DNA from: Parvularcula sp. | Lineage (GTDB): Bacteria; Pseudomonadota; Alphaproteobacteria; Caulobacterales; Parvularculaceae | DNA: 64,000 nt | Assembly: GCA_002704915.1 (NCBI GenBank) | Contig: PAIP01000062.1 | Coordinates: 1-64,000, forward strand | Direction: 5' to 3' | Program-made: the position numbers and the translations under genes | Shown: positions 56,385 to 64,000 of the stretch, in pieces | Layout: each line of letters opens with the position of its first letter | Position numbering within the stretch: position 1 is the stretch's first letter | The notes under the pieces: model-generated | Told to the model about the DNA's origin: nothing | Databases searched by the model: none | Seen by the model: only the letters and a program-made list of their open reading frames with translations

Positions 56385-57148
56385 GATCTGTTGCGTTTTT
56401 TATTGTTTTTGGCGTGCTCTTCGGCGTTGCGCACGCGGCTGAACCAGTTCTTTACGGATATCGCATCCTTGAAACCTTTCCCCATTCGCGCGACGCCTTC
56501 ACGCAAGGCCTCTTTTTCGACGGCGACGATCTTTACGAATCCACTGGACAATATGGCCAATCCTCCCTGCGTCAGGTGAACCTCGAAAGCGGCGAAGTCC
56601 TGCGGAAAACCACCCTTCCCGAAACCTATTTCGGCGAAGGATCGACGATCGTAGACGGCGACATTTTCATGCTGAGCTGGCGTTCCGGCGCCGCTTTTCG
56701 TTTCGACTCTGATGATTTCGGGCTGGAAGAAAGCTTTGCCTATGAGGGCGAAGGCTGGGGGCTCGCCTATGACGGAAAGACCCTGATCATGAGCGACGGC
56801 ACGCCGGAACTGCGCTTCATCGATCCGGAAAACTTCGCCGAGCAACGCCGGCTGACGGTGAAGCTTCGCGGCAAGCCGCTGAAACATCTCAATGAACTCG
56901 AATGGGTGGACGGCGCCGTCTACGCCAATGTGTGGAAAACAAACGCGCTGGTTCGGATCGACCCGCAGACGGGCGATGTCACCGGCATTGTCGATTTGCG
57001 CGGTTTGCTTGAAGCCGAGGACATGGTTCCCGGCGAAACAGATGTCTTGAACGGCGTCGCCTATGACGGCGAAGACGGCGTCTTTTACGTCACCGGCAAA
57101 TACTGGCCGAAACTGTTCAAGATCGAGCTTATCGAACTCGTCAATTAA
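56381..57148 (+). CDS. Glutaminyl-peptide cyclotransferase (plant/bacterial type)
   Basis: This 255-residue secreted protein (signal peptide VAFFIVFGVLFGVAHAA) has the beta-propeller motifs of PF05096: HSRDAFTQGLFFDGDDLYES, LTYFGEG-type TYFGEGSTIVDGDIFMLSWR, EGWGLAYDGKTLIMSDG and LNELEWVDGAVYANVWKTN. It cyclises N-terminal Gln to pyroglutamate in the periplasm. It starts at a GTG overlapping the ceramide synthase stop, so it belongs to the same operon. Its stop shares bases with the convergent amn stop. Confidence 0.9.
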   Translation: MRSVAFFIVFGVLFGVAHAAEPVLYGYRILETFPHSRDAFTQGLFFDGDDLYESTGQYGQSSLRQVNLESGEVLRKTTLPETYFGEGSTIVDGDIFMLSWRSGAAFRFDSDDFGLEESFAYEGEGWGLAYDGKTLIMSDGTPELRFIDPENFAEQRRLTVKLRGKPLKHLNELEWVDGAVYANVWKTNALVRIDPQTGDVTGIVDLRGLLEAEDMVPGETDVLNGVAYDGEDGVFYVTGKYWPKLFKIELIELVN

Positions 57149-58623
57149 CGGAAGAACGGCTCATCGAAGCTTCTGAGCTTGCGCGAATGCAGCGTGCCGG
57201 CGCGCGCCTCCTCCCGCAAAAGATCGATGGCGCGAATGCCGATTTCAAGGTGCTGGCTGATCCGCTCTTGATAGAAAGCGTCGGCCATGCCGGGCAGTTT
57301 CACTTCGCCATGCAGCGGCCGGTCCGAAACGCACAGAAGCGTTCCATAAGGCACGCGATAGCGATAGCCATTGGCGGCGATAGTCGCCGATTCCATATCG
57401 ATGGCGATGGCGCGGGCCTGGTTGAGCCGCACGGCGTTGCGCTCGAAGCGAAGCTCCCAGTTGCGGTCGCCGGTGGTGACAACCGTGCCAGTGCGCAGAT
57501 GCTCTTTCAGCTTCGATTTGTCGATGCCGGAAACCTCCTGCACGGCCTGGGTCATGGCGAGTTGAACCTCCGCCAGCGTCGGCAGCGGCACGGAAGGCGG
57601 CAGCACGTCGTCGAGCACATTGTCCTCGCGCAGATAAGCGTGCGCCAGCACGTAATCGCCAAGCCGCTGAGAACGCCTCAAGCCCCCGCAATGGCCGATC
57701 ATCAGCCAGACATGAGGACGCAGCACAGCCAGATGGTCGGTGATCGTTTTAGCATTTGAAGGCCCCACGCCGATATTGACCAGCGTGACGCCGTCATGGC
57801 CTTTCTGCACAAGATGATAGGCAGGCATTTGCGGCAACCGGGCGACGGGCGGGGTGTCGGGCTTTTTGCTTTTGGTAGTGATGCGGTCGCCGGGCTCTAT
57901 CAACGCCTCGGCGCGACCGGCGTCGATTTCGGCTTTGGCGTATTCCACAAACTCATCCACATAGCGCTGGTAGTTCGTGAACAGAATATAGTTTTGAAAG
58001 TGCTCCGGCTTGGTCGCCGTATAATGCTGAATGCGGTGCAGTGAATAGTCAATGCGCTCCGCGGTAAAGAGCGACAAGGGCATGGCTCCGTGACGCTTCA
58101 GGATAAACTGGCCATCGACAATATCGTCATTGGTCGAAACCAGATTCGGCGTGTGAAAGTGGTATTGAAGACGATTTCGCTTTTCCGCCGTCAGGCTCGC
58201 CGTCGCCTTTTCAAGCGCGAAGGTGAGCGGTATCGGCGTGAAGGATTTGCCGACAAACACCTTGGCGGAAAAACGATCGATGACGCGTGCAAGCTGTTCC
58301 CGGAAATAATTCGCAAAGAGCGCCGGCTGCGTCACGGTGGCGCCATGCACGCTGACCGAGGCCACCTGACCCAGCGCCAGCTTCGAGGTCTGCGGCGCAG
58401 CCTCCGCCGGCACGACAGCGCAGAGATAGGGATAGACGGCGCCGCTTTCCTGGCCGTCAGCGCCGGCGTCCATCGCCTCGCCCGCGAGATAGCGCTCGAA
58501 CCGCGCCCGGGTCTGGGCGTGCGCCTCGTCATAAAGGGCCTCGAGCCGGGCCGCGGCCTCATCAGGGCTGGCGCACTGGACGAGATCGCTGGCGGGGACG
58601 TCGAAATCCAGCATTTCCGCCAT
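57145..58623 (-). CDS. amn: AMP nucleosidase
   Basis: Amn cleaves AMP to adenine and ribose 5-phosphate. The 492-residue product has the usual length and two-domain layout. The N-terminal part has HFHTPNLVSTNDDIVDGQF, and the phosphorylase-like catalytic domain has VTLVNIGVGPSNAKTITDHL, MIGHCGGLRRSQRLGDYVLA and AIDMESATIAANGY. These are specific to the Amn family and distinguish it from other nucleosidases. It converges with the glutaminyl cyclase gene. Confidence 0.95.
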   Translation of the reverse strand: MAEMLDFDVPASDLVQCASPDEAAARLEALYDEAHAQTRARFERYLAGEAMDAGADGQESGAVYPYLCAVVPAEAAPQTSKLALGQVASVSVHGATVTQPALFANYFREQLARVIDRFSAKVFVGKSFTPIPLTFALEKATASLTAEKRNRLQYHFHTPNLVSTNDDIVDGQFILKRHGAMPLSLFTAERIDYSLHRIQHYTATKPEHFQNYILFTNYQRYVDEFVEYAKAEIDAGRAEALIEPGDRITTKSKKPDTPPVARLPQMPAYHLVQKGHDGVTLVNIGVGPSNAKTITDHLAVLRPHVWLMIGHCGGLRRSQRLGDYVLAHAYLREDNVLDDVLPPSVPLPTLAEVQLAMTQAVQEVSGIDKSKLKEHLRTGTVVTTGDRNWELRFERNAVRLNQARAIAIDMESATIAANGYRYRVPYGTLLCVSDRPLHGEVKLPGMADAFYQERISQHLEIGIRAIDLLREEARAGTLHSRKLRSFDEPFFR

Positions 58624-58701
58624 GCTTGCCTCCGAAAATGAAAAAAGTCCCGCTCTTTACACCAGCGGCGGCCCGGAGGCCAGCGCTCATAATATCAAGG
58701 G

Positions 58702-59541
58702 TTAAGCGCGATTAAGCCGCGCCGCCAGGCGCGAGGCGAAGATCGCCGCCCGGTCGCGCAGGGGCGCGGCGCCGGGGCGCGGCGGCGTTCGCCCCTGCGC
58801 GCGCAACCAACCATTCGCGCGGCGCAAATGCGCCTCCGCATCCGAAACCTTGGACCGCCAGGTGACCGAAAGGGAGATCGACACTTCCGGCCCGACCTTC
58901 ACCCAGTGCGGGGTTTTCACCGGCACATAAAGTGCGTCGCCAGGCGCAAGATCGATCGTTTCGGCCAGACTTTCATATTCCTTCTTGTACGGAAGATTGC
59001 GATGGCCGCCAGCCCGGTGAAATGCTTCATGCGCGTCATCGCTCACAATAGTCTCAGAGTCATTCGGAAAGAGGGTGAAGTCTTTTGCGCCCTTTATCTG
59101 CAACAAGATGTTGTGTTCCGGGTCCATATGAAACGGCGTCACAGATGATGGCGAGGACACGAAGATAAATCCCTCACGCATGTGCATGTCACCCGTAGCG
59201 GTTTTCGCGATGGGCGCCACATCCGCAAGGCAGCTTTCGAGAAGCGCCGCGTAATCTTTATCCTGCTCGATATTTTTCAGAACGATCCAGGACTTGTTTT
59301 CCGCGATGCGGCGCACCGTTTCTTCGGGGGTCAGGCCGTTCATCGGCGTTTTTTCAGGGTCCTGCCCAATGGGCAAGTCGCCGGAATTATATTCGACTGA
59401 CGTCTGGGGCAGAGCCCGGGCAAGGGCTGTGAGCCGCTCTATGGCGAATAGCGGATGGTCCGTCAGGCGGTGGCGGAGCCGCGCGGGCACCGCCGGATAA
59501 CGAGCCGACAAAGCAGCAAGGGAGCTGGGATCGAACGCCAT
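58702..59541 (-). CDS. JmjC-like cupin protein
   Basis: The 279-residue product has a cupin core. VTPFHMDPEHNILLQIKGAK gives the HxD metal pair near residue 137, and FTLFPND and LAPGDALYVPVKTPHWVKVG give the second His. The pattern resembles cupin_8/JmjC-type 2-oxoglutarate hydroxylases, although the downstream co-substrate residues are not certain. The C-terminal 50 residues are Arg/Pro-rich. Its start is seven bases after the FemAB-like gene stop, so they form an operon; the pair may modify a surface molecule. Confidence 0.75.
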   Translation of the reverse strand: MAFDPSSLAALSARYPAVPARLRHRLTDHPLFAIERLTALARALPQTSVEYNSGDLPIGQDPEKTPMNGLTPEETVRRIAENKSWIVLKNIEQDKDYAALLESCLADVAPIAKTATGDMHMREGFIFVSSPSSVTPFHMDPEHNILLQIKGAKDFTLFPNDSETIVSDDAHEAFHRAGGHRNLPYKKEYESLAETIDLAPGDALYVPVKTPHWVKVGPEVSISLSVTWRSKVSDAEAHLRRANGWLRAQGRTPPRPGAAPLRDRAAIFASRLAARLNRA

Positions 59542-59547
59542 CGCCGA

Positions 59548-60681
59548 CTATTCCTTGGGAAACCGGTCGCGCGCGCCCTCAAGCGCCCTGGCGATCGACA
59601 GTCTCGCCTTGGCGCCCAGGCCGCAGCCGCTGACATTAAGCCCCGTCACCACGCGGCGCGCGCGCCACAAGCCGTTGATCATGGAATGATCGGGCGCGGC
59701 GCAACTGTCGGCGAAACGGAAATCCGCGCGGCCGAGGAGAGAGCGCATGGCCTCAATCTCGATCATCACGCCCGGTGAAAACCGGTCGAAAGCCGGATCG
59801 TGACAGATTTTCAGGGAATAGGCGGCCCCGCCCTCGATCAACGTGGCCAGCATGGCGATGGGCCGGAAATCGAGATCGAGACGCAGGAAATGAAGCGCAT
59901 TCGCCTCATGAGCGCGCTTGATAGTTTGCCGGAACCACTCCGCATCGCGCTCGCTCGATTTCAGGGAAGTTCTTTTCTTGCCCTTCCAGCCCTTGTCCTC
60001 AAGCAGAAGGAATTCTTCCGTCCAGGCTGTGATATCATCCGTAGGCGTTGCTTCGCGGACAGCGATCTCGCCCAGTTCATTGAGACGGTTGCGCAGCCGT
60101 TGCAGCTCCTTGCGTTTTTTCTTACGCACATGGACCGCCAGCGTCGCCTCTACGCTCGCGCCGCCCTGTAACGCTGCGCGCGAGATGGCGCCGGCTTCAT
60201 AATGAATGCGCTTCCGGGCTTTGGCTGCTTCCAGCGCAGCCTTGTAGACAGGCCCGTCCCGCTCAATGCGGCCGAGCCTGGCAAAGCCGCTCGCCTCTTC
60301 ATCTTCGCAAAGAAGCGCGAACAGGCCCTTGAAGGCTTCGTTTTCGAAACCCTGCGCGATCAGGGGCGCGCCGTAATAACAATGAGGATAGGTCCAGGTC
60401 GCCCAGTGACGGTAAGGCAGGCGCGCATAGACCCGGCGCTTTTCTACGGGCCAGAGGCCTATCAGCCGCTCGCCCAGCCACACGCAGGCAAGGCGCACCC
60501 TGTCATCGCCATAAGCCTGAAGCGCGGGCAGCAGCGCGGGCGCTGAAAAGAACGGATTTTCTTCGAGCGCATCCTCGCTCAGCGCGACGATGGCCGGTTC
60601 GATCCCCGGCGCCGCCTCCCATGAGAGAAGCTCGGCGCGAAGACCGGCGCCCTCCCCAGCAATGACCCCTTGCGCTGTCAC
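59548..60681 (-). CDS. GNAT/FemAB-like acyltransferase (CelD/BioF2-like domain)
   Basis: The 377-residue product is a double-GNAT-type protein: RLIGLWPVEKRRVYARLPY near residue 70, a central basic coiled segment (VRKKKRKELQRLRNRLNELG, residues about 185-205), then EFLLLEDKGWKGKKRTSLKS and VMIEIEAMRSLLGRADFRF. The DxGWKG...T segment is typical of the BioF2-like/CelD acetyltransferase domain, found in polysaccharide loci. The substrate is not known. It lies with the JmjC-like gene on the minus strand. Confidence 0.75.
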   Translation of the reverse strand: MTAQGVIAGEGAGLRAELLSWEAAPGIEPAIVALSEDALEENPFFSAPALLPALQAYGDDRVRLACVWLGERLIGLWPVEKRRVYARLPYRHWATWTYPHCYYGAPLIAQGFENEAFKGLFALLCEDEEASGFARLGRIERDGPVYKAALEAAKARKRIHYEAGAISRAALQGGASVEATLAVHVRKKKRKELQRLRNRLNELGEIAVREATPTDDITAWTEEFLLLEDKGWKGKKRTSLKSSERDAEWFRQTIKRAHEANALHFLRLDLDFRPIAMLATLIEGGAAYSLKICHDPAFDRFSPGVMIEIEAMRSLLGRADFRFADSCAAPDHSMINGLWRARRVVTGLNVSGCGLGAKARLSIARALEGARDRFPKE

Positions 60682-60808
60682 GGCGGCGCTCGCCTCCCCA
60701 AACTGTTCCCTTGCGGCACAGACAGGGCGCCCCTCGCCCTTTCCTGTCCCGTTTTATTGCACAGTTTGGGCCGCCGCGCGCCGGCGACGGTCCGCCCCCC
60801 CTGCGGCC

Positions 60809-61018
60809 TTAAAGCGCGCGAAGCTCCTCATCGGACAGGCTGCGCGCCTCATCCACAAGCATGATTGGCACGCCGTCGCGCACCGGATAGGCAAGCCGCG
60901 CCTTCTTGCTCAAAAGTTCGCCATTCTTGCGGTCATAAACCAGCGGCCCCCTCGTCTGGGGGCAGACGAGAATTTCAAGCAAACGCTTGTCGATTTCTGA
61001 CGCTTCAGCTTCCGCCAT
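60809..61018 (-). CDS. Trm112 family protein
   Basis: This 69-residue protein has the family signature [20 protein letters not shown] followed by [20 protein letters not shown] and VDEAR. Only one Cys of the zinc knuckle is left, as in many proteobacterial forms. Trm112-like proteins act as methyltransferase partners or stability factors. It is located 26 bases after the LON-domain gene and 127 bases before the FemAB-like gene. Confidence 0.9.
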   Translation of the reverse strand: MAEAEASEIDKRLLEILVCPQTRGPLVYDRKNGELLSKKARLAYPVRDGVPIMLVDEARSLSDEELRAL

Positions 61019-61044
61019 GGCTCCATCTCCGTTTGCTAAACCGG

Positions 61045-61704
61045 CTATTGAAGGGGCGCATCGTCATCCTCTCCGCCGCCCGCTAGTTCCATCAGCGCCG
61101 TCAGGCACCGCGCCTGATCCGCCAAAGTCTTCGCCTCCAGAAGCGCCTGTTTTTCATTGGGGTGAAACGGACAGCCCATGGCGAGCGACACCACCAGCGC
61201 CTCGATGGGCGCCGCGGCGGCTTTTTCCCATTCGACTTCCAATTGCTCCGTATCGAGATAATCACGAAGCGCATCCAGAAGGTCGTCGCGGTCGACAGCA
61301 TCGACCGTCACATCGGGCTCGCCGTCGGCGCCGAAGGCCGACCAGTCAGGGCGCGCCATGCGATAGGGCCGGTCCGCCGCGATTTCCTCGGCCAGACGGA
61401 AGCGCCGTGTCCCCGTAAGATTGATGAGATAGCGCCCATCGCCGGTTTCCGCGAATGATGTAATGCGCCCGGCGCAACCGGCGTCATAAAGCACCGGCTT
61501 TTCCGCCCGCTCATCGTCCCGCGGCTGGATCATGCCGATCAGGCGGTCGCCGGCGAGCGCGGCGTCCACCATGGCGAGATAGCGCGGCTCGAAAATATTG
61601 AGCGGCATTTGCCCGCCCGGCAGCAACAGGGCGCCCTCCAGCGGAAACAGAGGCAGGGTTTCCGGCGTTGGATCCAGTCTTGCGGGACCTTTCGTCCCTT
61701 TCAT
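61045..61704 (-). CDS. LON-substrate-binding-domain protein
   Basis: The 219-residue product is a stand-alone LON N-terminal domain. [24 protein letters not shown] is abbreviated here by its two ends, [10 protein letters not shown] and [16 protein letters not shown]; these are followed by [20 protein letters not shown] and a helical C-terminus. There is no ATPase or protease domain. Such proteins occur next to the thioredoxin-like CnoX gene in many alphaproteobacteria, suggesting a shared role in protein quality control. The three genes 61045-62652 and Trm112 are spaced tightly. Confidence 0.9.
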   Translation of the reverse strand: MKGTKGPARLDPTPETLPLFPLEGALLLPGGQMPLNIFEPRYLAMVDAALAGDRLIGMIQPRDDERAEKPVLYDAGCAGRITSFAETGDGRYLINLTGTRRFRLAEEIAADRPYRMARPDWSAFGADGEPDVTVDAVDRDDLLDALRDYLDTEQLEVEWEKAAAAPIEALVVSLAMGCPFHPNEKQALLEAKTLADQARCLTALMELAGGGEDDDAPLQ

Positions 61705-61722
61705 GGGCGTTCGCTCCAGCTC

Positions 61723-62652
61723 TTACGAAAACAAGATTGACGACAGGCGTCGACGCCCGCGCACAGTGGCGGGGTGGGTCTGGCCCAGCGCCTCGAAAAC
61801 GGTCAGCAGCTTCTGACGAGCCTCGCCCTCATGCCAGTCACGATCGCGCTCGATAATCGCGAGCAGCGCGTCGATGGCGGGCTCCATGGAGCCAGCGCCG
61901 AGCAGTCCGTTGGCGAGCGCAAAACGCTTGTCGAGGTCTTCCGGCGCGCCTTCCGCCGCCGCTTCCAGCGCTGCGATATCGCCGGTCTCGCCGCCGCTTT
62001 CCGCAAGCGACAGGGCCGCCTCGACGCTCGCTACCGCCGGATCCGTTCGTTTTGCCTCCGGGATCATGGCGAGCGTGTCCCGCGCCTGATCCTTGTCGCC
62101 AAGAGCGAGATGGCACCGCGCCAGCCCCGCAAGCGCCGCGACATTTTCCGGGTCTGTCTGCGCGGCCTGCGCAAACAGATGCGCCGCCGTCGTCACATCG
62201 CCGCCCTCGAAAGCCGCCTCGCCGGCCGCGACATAATCCTGATCCGGCTGGCCCATGGCGCCAGCCGCGCCATCGGACTGGGGCAGGCGGTCAATAAAAT
62301 TCTTGATCTCGCTTTCAGGCAACGCGCCCTGAAAGCCGTCCACGGGACGGCCCTGGAAAAACGCGTAAACGGTCGGAATTGACTGAATGCGCATCTGCGA
62401 GGCCAGCATCTGGTTCTTGTCGATATCGATCTTGACGAGCTTGACCTTGCCCTTGGCCGCGCGCACAGCGCGTTCCAACAGGGGCCCAAGCTGTTTGCAC
62501 GGCCCACACCAGTCAGCCCAGAAATCCACGATAACCGGCGTCGTCATGGAGGCGGCGAGCACATCCGCCTCAAATGTTTCGATCGTGGCGTCCTTGATCA
62601 GATCCGCTTCCGCCGGGCCGCCGGGCGCGCCACCGCCAATGATCTCGCTCAT
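61723..62652 (-). CDS. cnoX: Thioredoxin-TPR co-chaperone CnoX (YbbN-like)
   Basis: The 309-residue product has an N-terminal thioredoxin domain with Cys 49 and Cys 52 in FWADWCGPCKQLGP, then SIPTVYAFFQGRPVDGFQG. A TPR-like C-terminal region (residues about 140-300) includes AGEAAFEGGDVTTAAHLFAQ and GLARCHLALGDKDQARDTL. This is the CnoX plan, a chaperedoxin that protects proteins under oxidative stress and hands them to GroEL. The CxxC pair is retained, suggesting reductase activity as in Caulobacter. It is upstream of the LON-domain gene on the same strand. Confidence 0.92.
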   Translation of the reverse strand: MSEIIGGGAPGGPAEADLIKDATIETFEADVLAASMTTPVIVDFWADWCGPCKQLGPLLERAVRAAKGKVKLVKIDIDKNQMLASQMRIQSIPTVYAFFQGRPVDGFQGALPESEIKNFIDRLPQSDGAAGAMGQPDQDYVAAGEAAFEGGDVTTAAHLFAQAAQTDPENVAALAGLARCHLALGDKDQARDTLAMIPEAKRTDPAVASVEAALSLAESGGETGDIAALEAAAEGAPEDLDKRFALANGLLGAGSMEPAIDALLAIIERDRDWHEGEARQKLLTVFEALGQTHPATVRGRRRLSSILFS

Positions 62653-62724
62653 GCCTCGTCTCCATCTCTTCTATCATTAAATGAGGGCGCGCGCGGCGAA
62701 ACGCAACCGCCAAGGCGGGCCGTT

Positions 62725-63303
62725 TCACTCCTCAAATGGCGCGGAGAGATCGAGAATCTGCGGGGCGAAGCCGCAAGCCTCGACGAATTTGACGAGATCG
62801 TCGGGCGCGACCGCAGTCGAGGCGGTGTTTTCCAGCGGGTGAAACCAGACAGGATCATGGGCGAGAAGCGCCCTGTCGAGGATGACCGAGGATAGCGCCC
62901 GGGCGCTGTCATTGATGAGGGCAAAGGGCGTCACCGCCCCGGGAATGACCCCCATGGTCTCAGTCATCAGCTCCGGCTTGCCGAAGGAAAGGCGGCCTTT
63001 CGCCCCGAGCCGCTTGCCAAGCCCCACAAGATCGACCTTTGTTTCGCTCAGCGCCACGGCGAGATAGAGCGCGCCTTTCTTGTCTTTCAAAAAGAGGTTC
63101 TTCGAATGGCCGCCGGGCATGTCTTTCTTGAAGTCCCGGCCCTCCTCCACGGTGAAAATCGCCGGATGCTCGACAGTCTTATGCGCAATCCCGAGCCGGC
63201 CGAAAAAGGCGAACAATGCGTCCCGCGTCTTCGCCTCGGGCGAGGGCTGCGGCCCCTCGGCCGCCCTGTTTTCTGCGCCCTCTTTGCGCTCATCAAAGCT
63301 CAT
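62725..63303 (-). CDS. Prolyl-tRNA editing enzyme (ProXp-ala/YbaK type)
   Basis: The ATG at 63303 has GGAGAG at the right spacing and gives 192 residues; a frame to 63405 has no family sequence. It shows EHPAIFTVEEGRDFKKDMPG and NLFLKDKKGALYLAVALSET, with the conserved Lys, then GVIPGAVTPFALIND and VWFHPLENTASTAVAPDDL. These residues belong to the ProXp-ala deacylases, which clear Ala-tRNA(Pro). It ends just before the tRNA-Gly region on the opposite strand. Confidence 0.92.
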   Translation of the reverse strand: MSFDERKEGAENRAAEGPQPSPEAKTRDALFAFFGRLGIAHKTVEHPAIFTVEEGRDFKKDMPGGHSKNLFLKDKKGALYLAVALSETKVDLVGLGKRLGAKGRLSFGKPELMTETMGVIPGAVTPFALINDSARALSSVILDRALLAHDPVWFHPLENTASTAVAPDDLVKFVEACGFAPQILDLSAPFEE

Positions 63304-63355
63304 TATCCGCTCTCCAATCGCCGCTTTCGCCCGGGTTCCCACCGCAGATTCATGC

Positions 63356-63384
63356 TTGCAATGCGCCCGGCCCTCGTGCATATA
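63356..63384 (+). promoter_or_regulatory. Candidate promoter of the tRNA-Gly gene
   Basis: TTGCAA (63356-63361) and CATATA (63379-63384) are 17 bases apart. The predicted transcription start would be about 35 bases upstream of the tRNA 5' end. It lies in the gap after the editing enzyme start. Confidence 0.4.
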
Positions 63385-63426
63385 GCGGCCCCTGTCGCGG
63401 CTCAACAGGCCGAGGACAGGCGCCGA

Positions 63427-63501
63427 GCGGGCGTAGCTCAGGGGTAGAGCACAACCTTGCCAAGGTTGGGGTCGTGAGTTCGAATCTCATCGCCCGCTCC
63501 A
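63427..63501 (+). tRNA. tRNA-Gly (anticodon GCC)
   Basis: The acceptor arms GCGGGCG and CGCCCGC pair fully. The D arm is GCTCAGGGGTAGAGC. The anticodon arm CAACCTTGCCAAGGTTG has GCC in the loop. The T arm is GTGAGTTCGAATCTCAT, and the 3' end TCCA is encoded. All stems pair and length is normal, so the gene is intact. An integrase gene begins 128 bases downstream, making the 3' end a likely attachment site. Confidence 0.97.
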
Positions 63502-63532
63502 GATTTCTTTTTCTCCAAACCGATAAGCCGTT

Positions 63533-63558
63533 GAAAAGCAAGGAATTAATTGCTTTTC
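63533..63558. repeat. Inverted repeat between tRNA-Gly and the integrase gene
   Basis: GAAAAGCAA and TTGCTTTTC pair perfectly across an eight-base loop. It could be a weak terminator for the tRNA or an arm-type site used by the integrase. The stretch 63502-63628 is AT-rich compared with the tRNA side. Confidence 0.5.
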
Positions 63559-63628
63559 TTGCGCATTCGAATCTTTTTCGACTCAATTTTGGGCTAGAAT
63601 ATTGCCAGAATTTGGGCCATAAAATGCT

Positions 63629-64000
63629 ATGGCTCGACCTCTTGATGGTGATCGATACCTCCGCCAGCGGGCCGGATGGTACTATTACTACCGGCACATT
63701 CCGCGCCGGATTCAACCCTTCTATGAGGGTCAGACAATTCGCCTGGCGCTCGGCACGCAATCGCGCGACATCGCCCGGATGCGCAGGGACGAACTGGTCG
63801 AAGCCGATGATGCCTACTGGGCTCAACTCAAGCTTTCCGTTGACCTGGAAAAAGCCGGACAGACCATGGACACTGTTCATGCCCGCAAGCGTTACGAAAT
63901 CGCCAAGGCGCGCGCCATGGCGGCGGGTTATACCTATCGCCCGGTAGACCAGCTCGCTGATCCTTCTCAGATTGAGGACATCGTTCGACGGTTCCTGACT
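63629..64000 (+). CDS. Phage-type tyrosine integrase, N-terminal part (runs off the window)
   Basis: The frame opens at ATG 63629 and stays open to the end, giving 124 residues with no stop. It starts MARPLDGDRYLRQRAGWYYY and continues RHIPRRIQPFYEGQTIRLAL then GTQSRDIARMRRDELVEADD, the pattern of the DUF6538-like N-terminal domain found in tyrosine recombinases of genomic islands. The catalytic domain would be beyond position 64000. Located directly after tRNA-Gly, it is the expected first gene of an integrated element. A shorter alternative ATG at 63624 is in another frame and encodes nothing recognisable. Confidence 0.8.
   Translation, partial: MARPLDGDRYLRQRAGWYYYYRHIPRRIQPFYEGQTIRLALGTQSRDIARMRRDELVEADDAYWAQLKLSVDLEKAGQTMDTVHARKRYEIAKARAMAAGYTYRPVDQLADPSQIEDIVRRFLT

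Overview
The window is a chromosomal segment of a GC-rich alphaproteobacterium. Its minus strand carries most of the housekeeping cluster that many Rhizobiales and Caulobacter-like genomes keep together: nfuA, tsaB, rimI, fur, miaB, phoH, ybeY, corC, lnt, an XRE regulator, metK, trmB, rimP, nusA, ylxR, infB and rbfA. A Caulobacter-type ceramide locus, a PEP-CTERM-like protein, UrcA, a K+-independent proton-pumping pyrophosphatase and the base composition would fit a marine lineage near Hyphomonadaceae or Parvularculaceae. That placement is inference only; no rRNA gene is present to settle it.

Layout. 0-9.2 kb: two GT61 glycosyltransferase genes (one truncated), rbfA, a GT8-like transferase, a GNAT enzyme, then infB-ylxR-nusA-rimP with a promoter and a terminator-like hairpin just upstream of rimP. 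9.4-15.9 kb: an accessory block inserted between rimP and trmB (GT2 transferase, PEP-CTERM-like protein, DUF2937, 2OG-Fe oxygenase, ttcA, two PilZ proteins, a CE15-like esterase). 16-24.6 kb: trmB, a small secreted protein, metK, XRE regulator, lnt, corC, ybeY, phoH, miaB. 24.7-29.6 kb: a second insertion, including a clearly AT-rich two-gene island (25.5-26.6 kb) whose second gene has the residue pattern of a PD-(D/E)XK nuclease. 29.7-34.3 kb: fur, rimI, tsaB, amidase, methyltransferase, nitroreductase, dodecin and nfuA. 34.4-48.9 kb: mixed metabolism (EamA exporter, malic enzyme, UrcA, SDR, PiT-like transporter, ferrochelatase, histone-deacetylase-like amidohydrolase, threonine aldolase, HAD phosphatase, heme peroxidase, hppA).

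49.2-57.1 kb is a sphingolipid locus. A sterol-desaturase-type hydroxylase lies divergent to an operon of acyl-ACP synthetase, ceramide reductase, dedicated acyl carrier protein, serine palmitoyltransferase, a secreted DUF2141 protein, a GNAT-like ceramide synthase and a glutaminyl cyclase. Together these would load a fatty acid on the carrier protein, condense it with serine, N-acylate the base and reduce the 3-keto group. 57.1-63.3 kb holds amn, a JmjC-like/FemAB-like pair, and a protein quality-control group (Trm112, LON-domain protein, CnoX, ProXp-ala).

The right edge (63.4-64.0 kb) has a tRNA-Gly(GCC) gene followed 128 bases later by the start of a phage-type tyrosine integrase that runs off the window. 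This is the expected border of a genomic island that must lie to the right.

The strongest candidates for something undescribed are the AT-rich nuclease pair, the island beyond tRNA-Gly, and the extra genes embedded in the ceramide locus. No CRISPR array or insertion sequence was seen.
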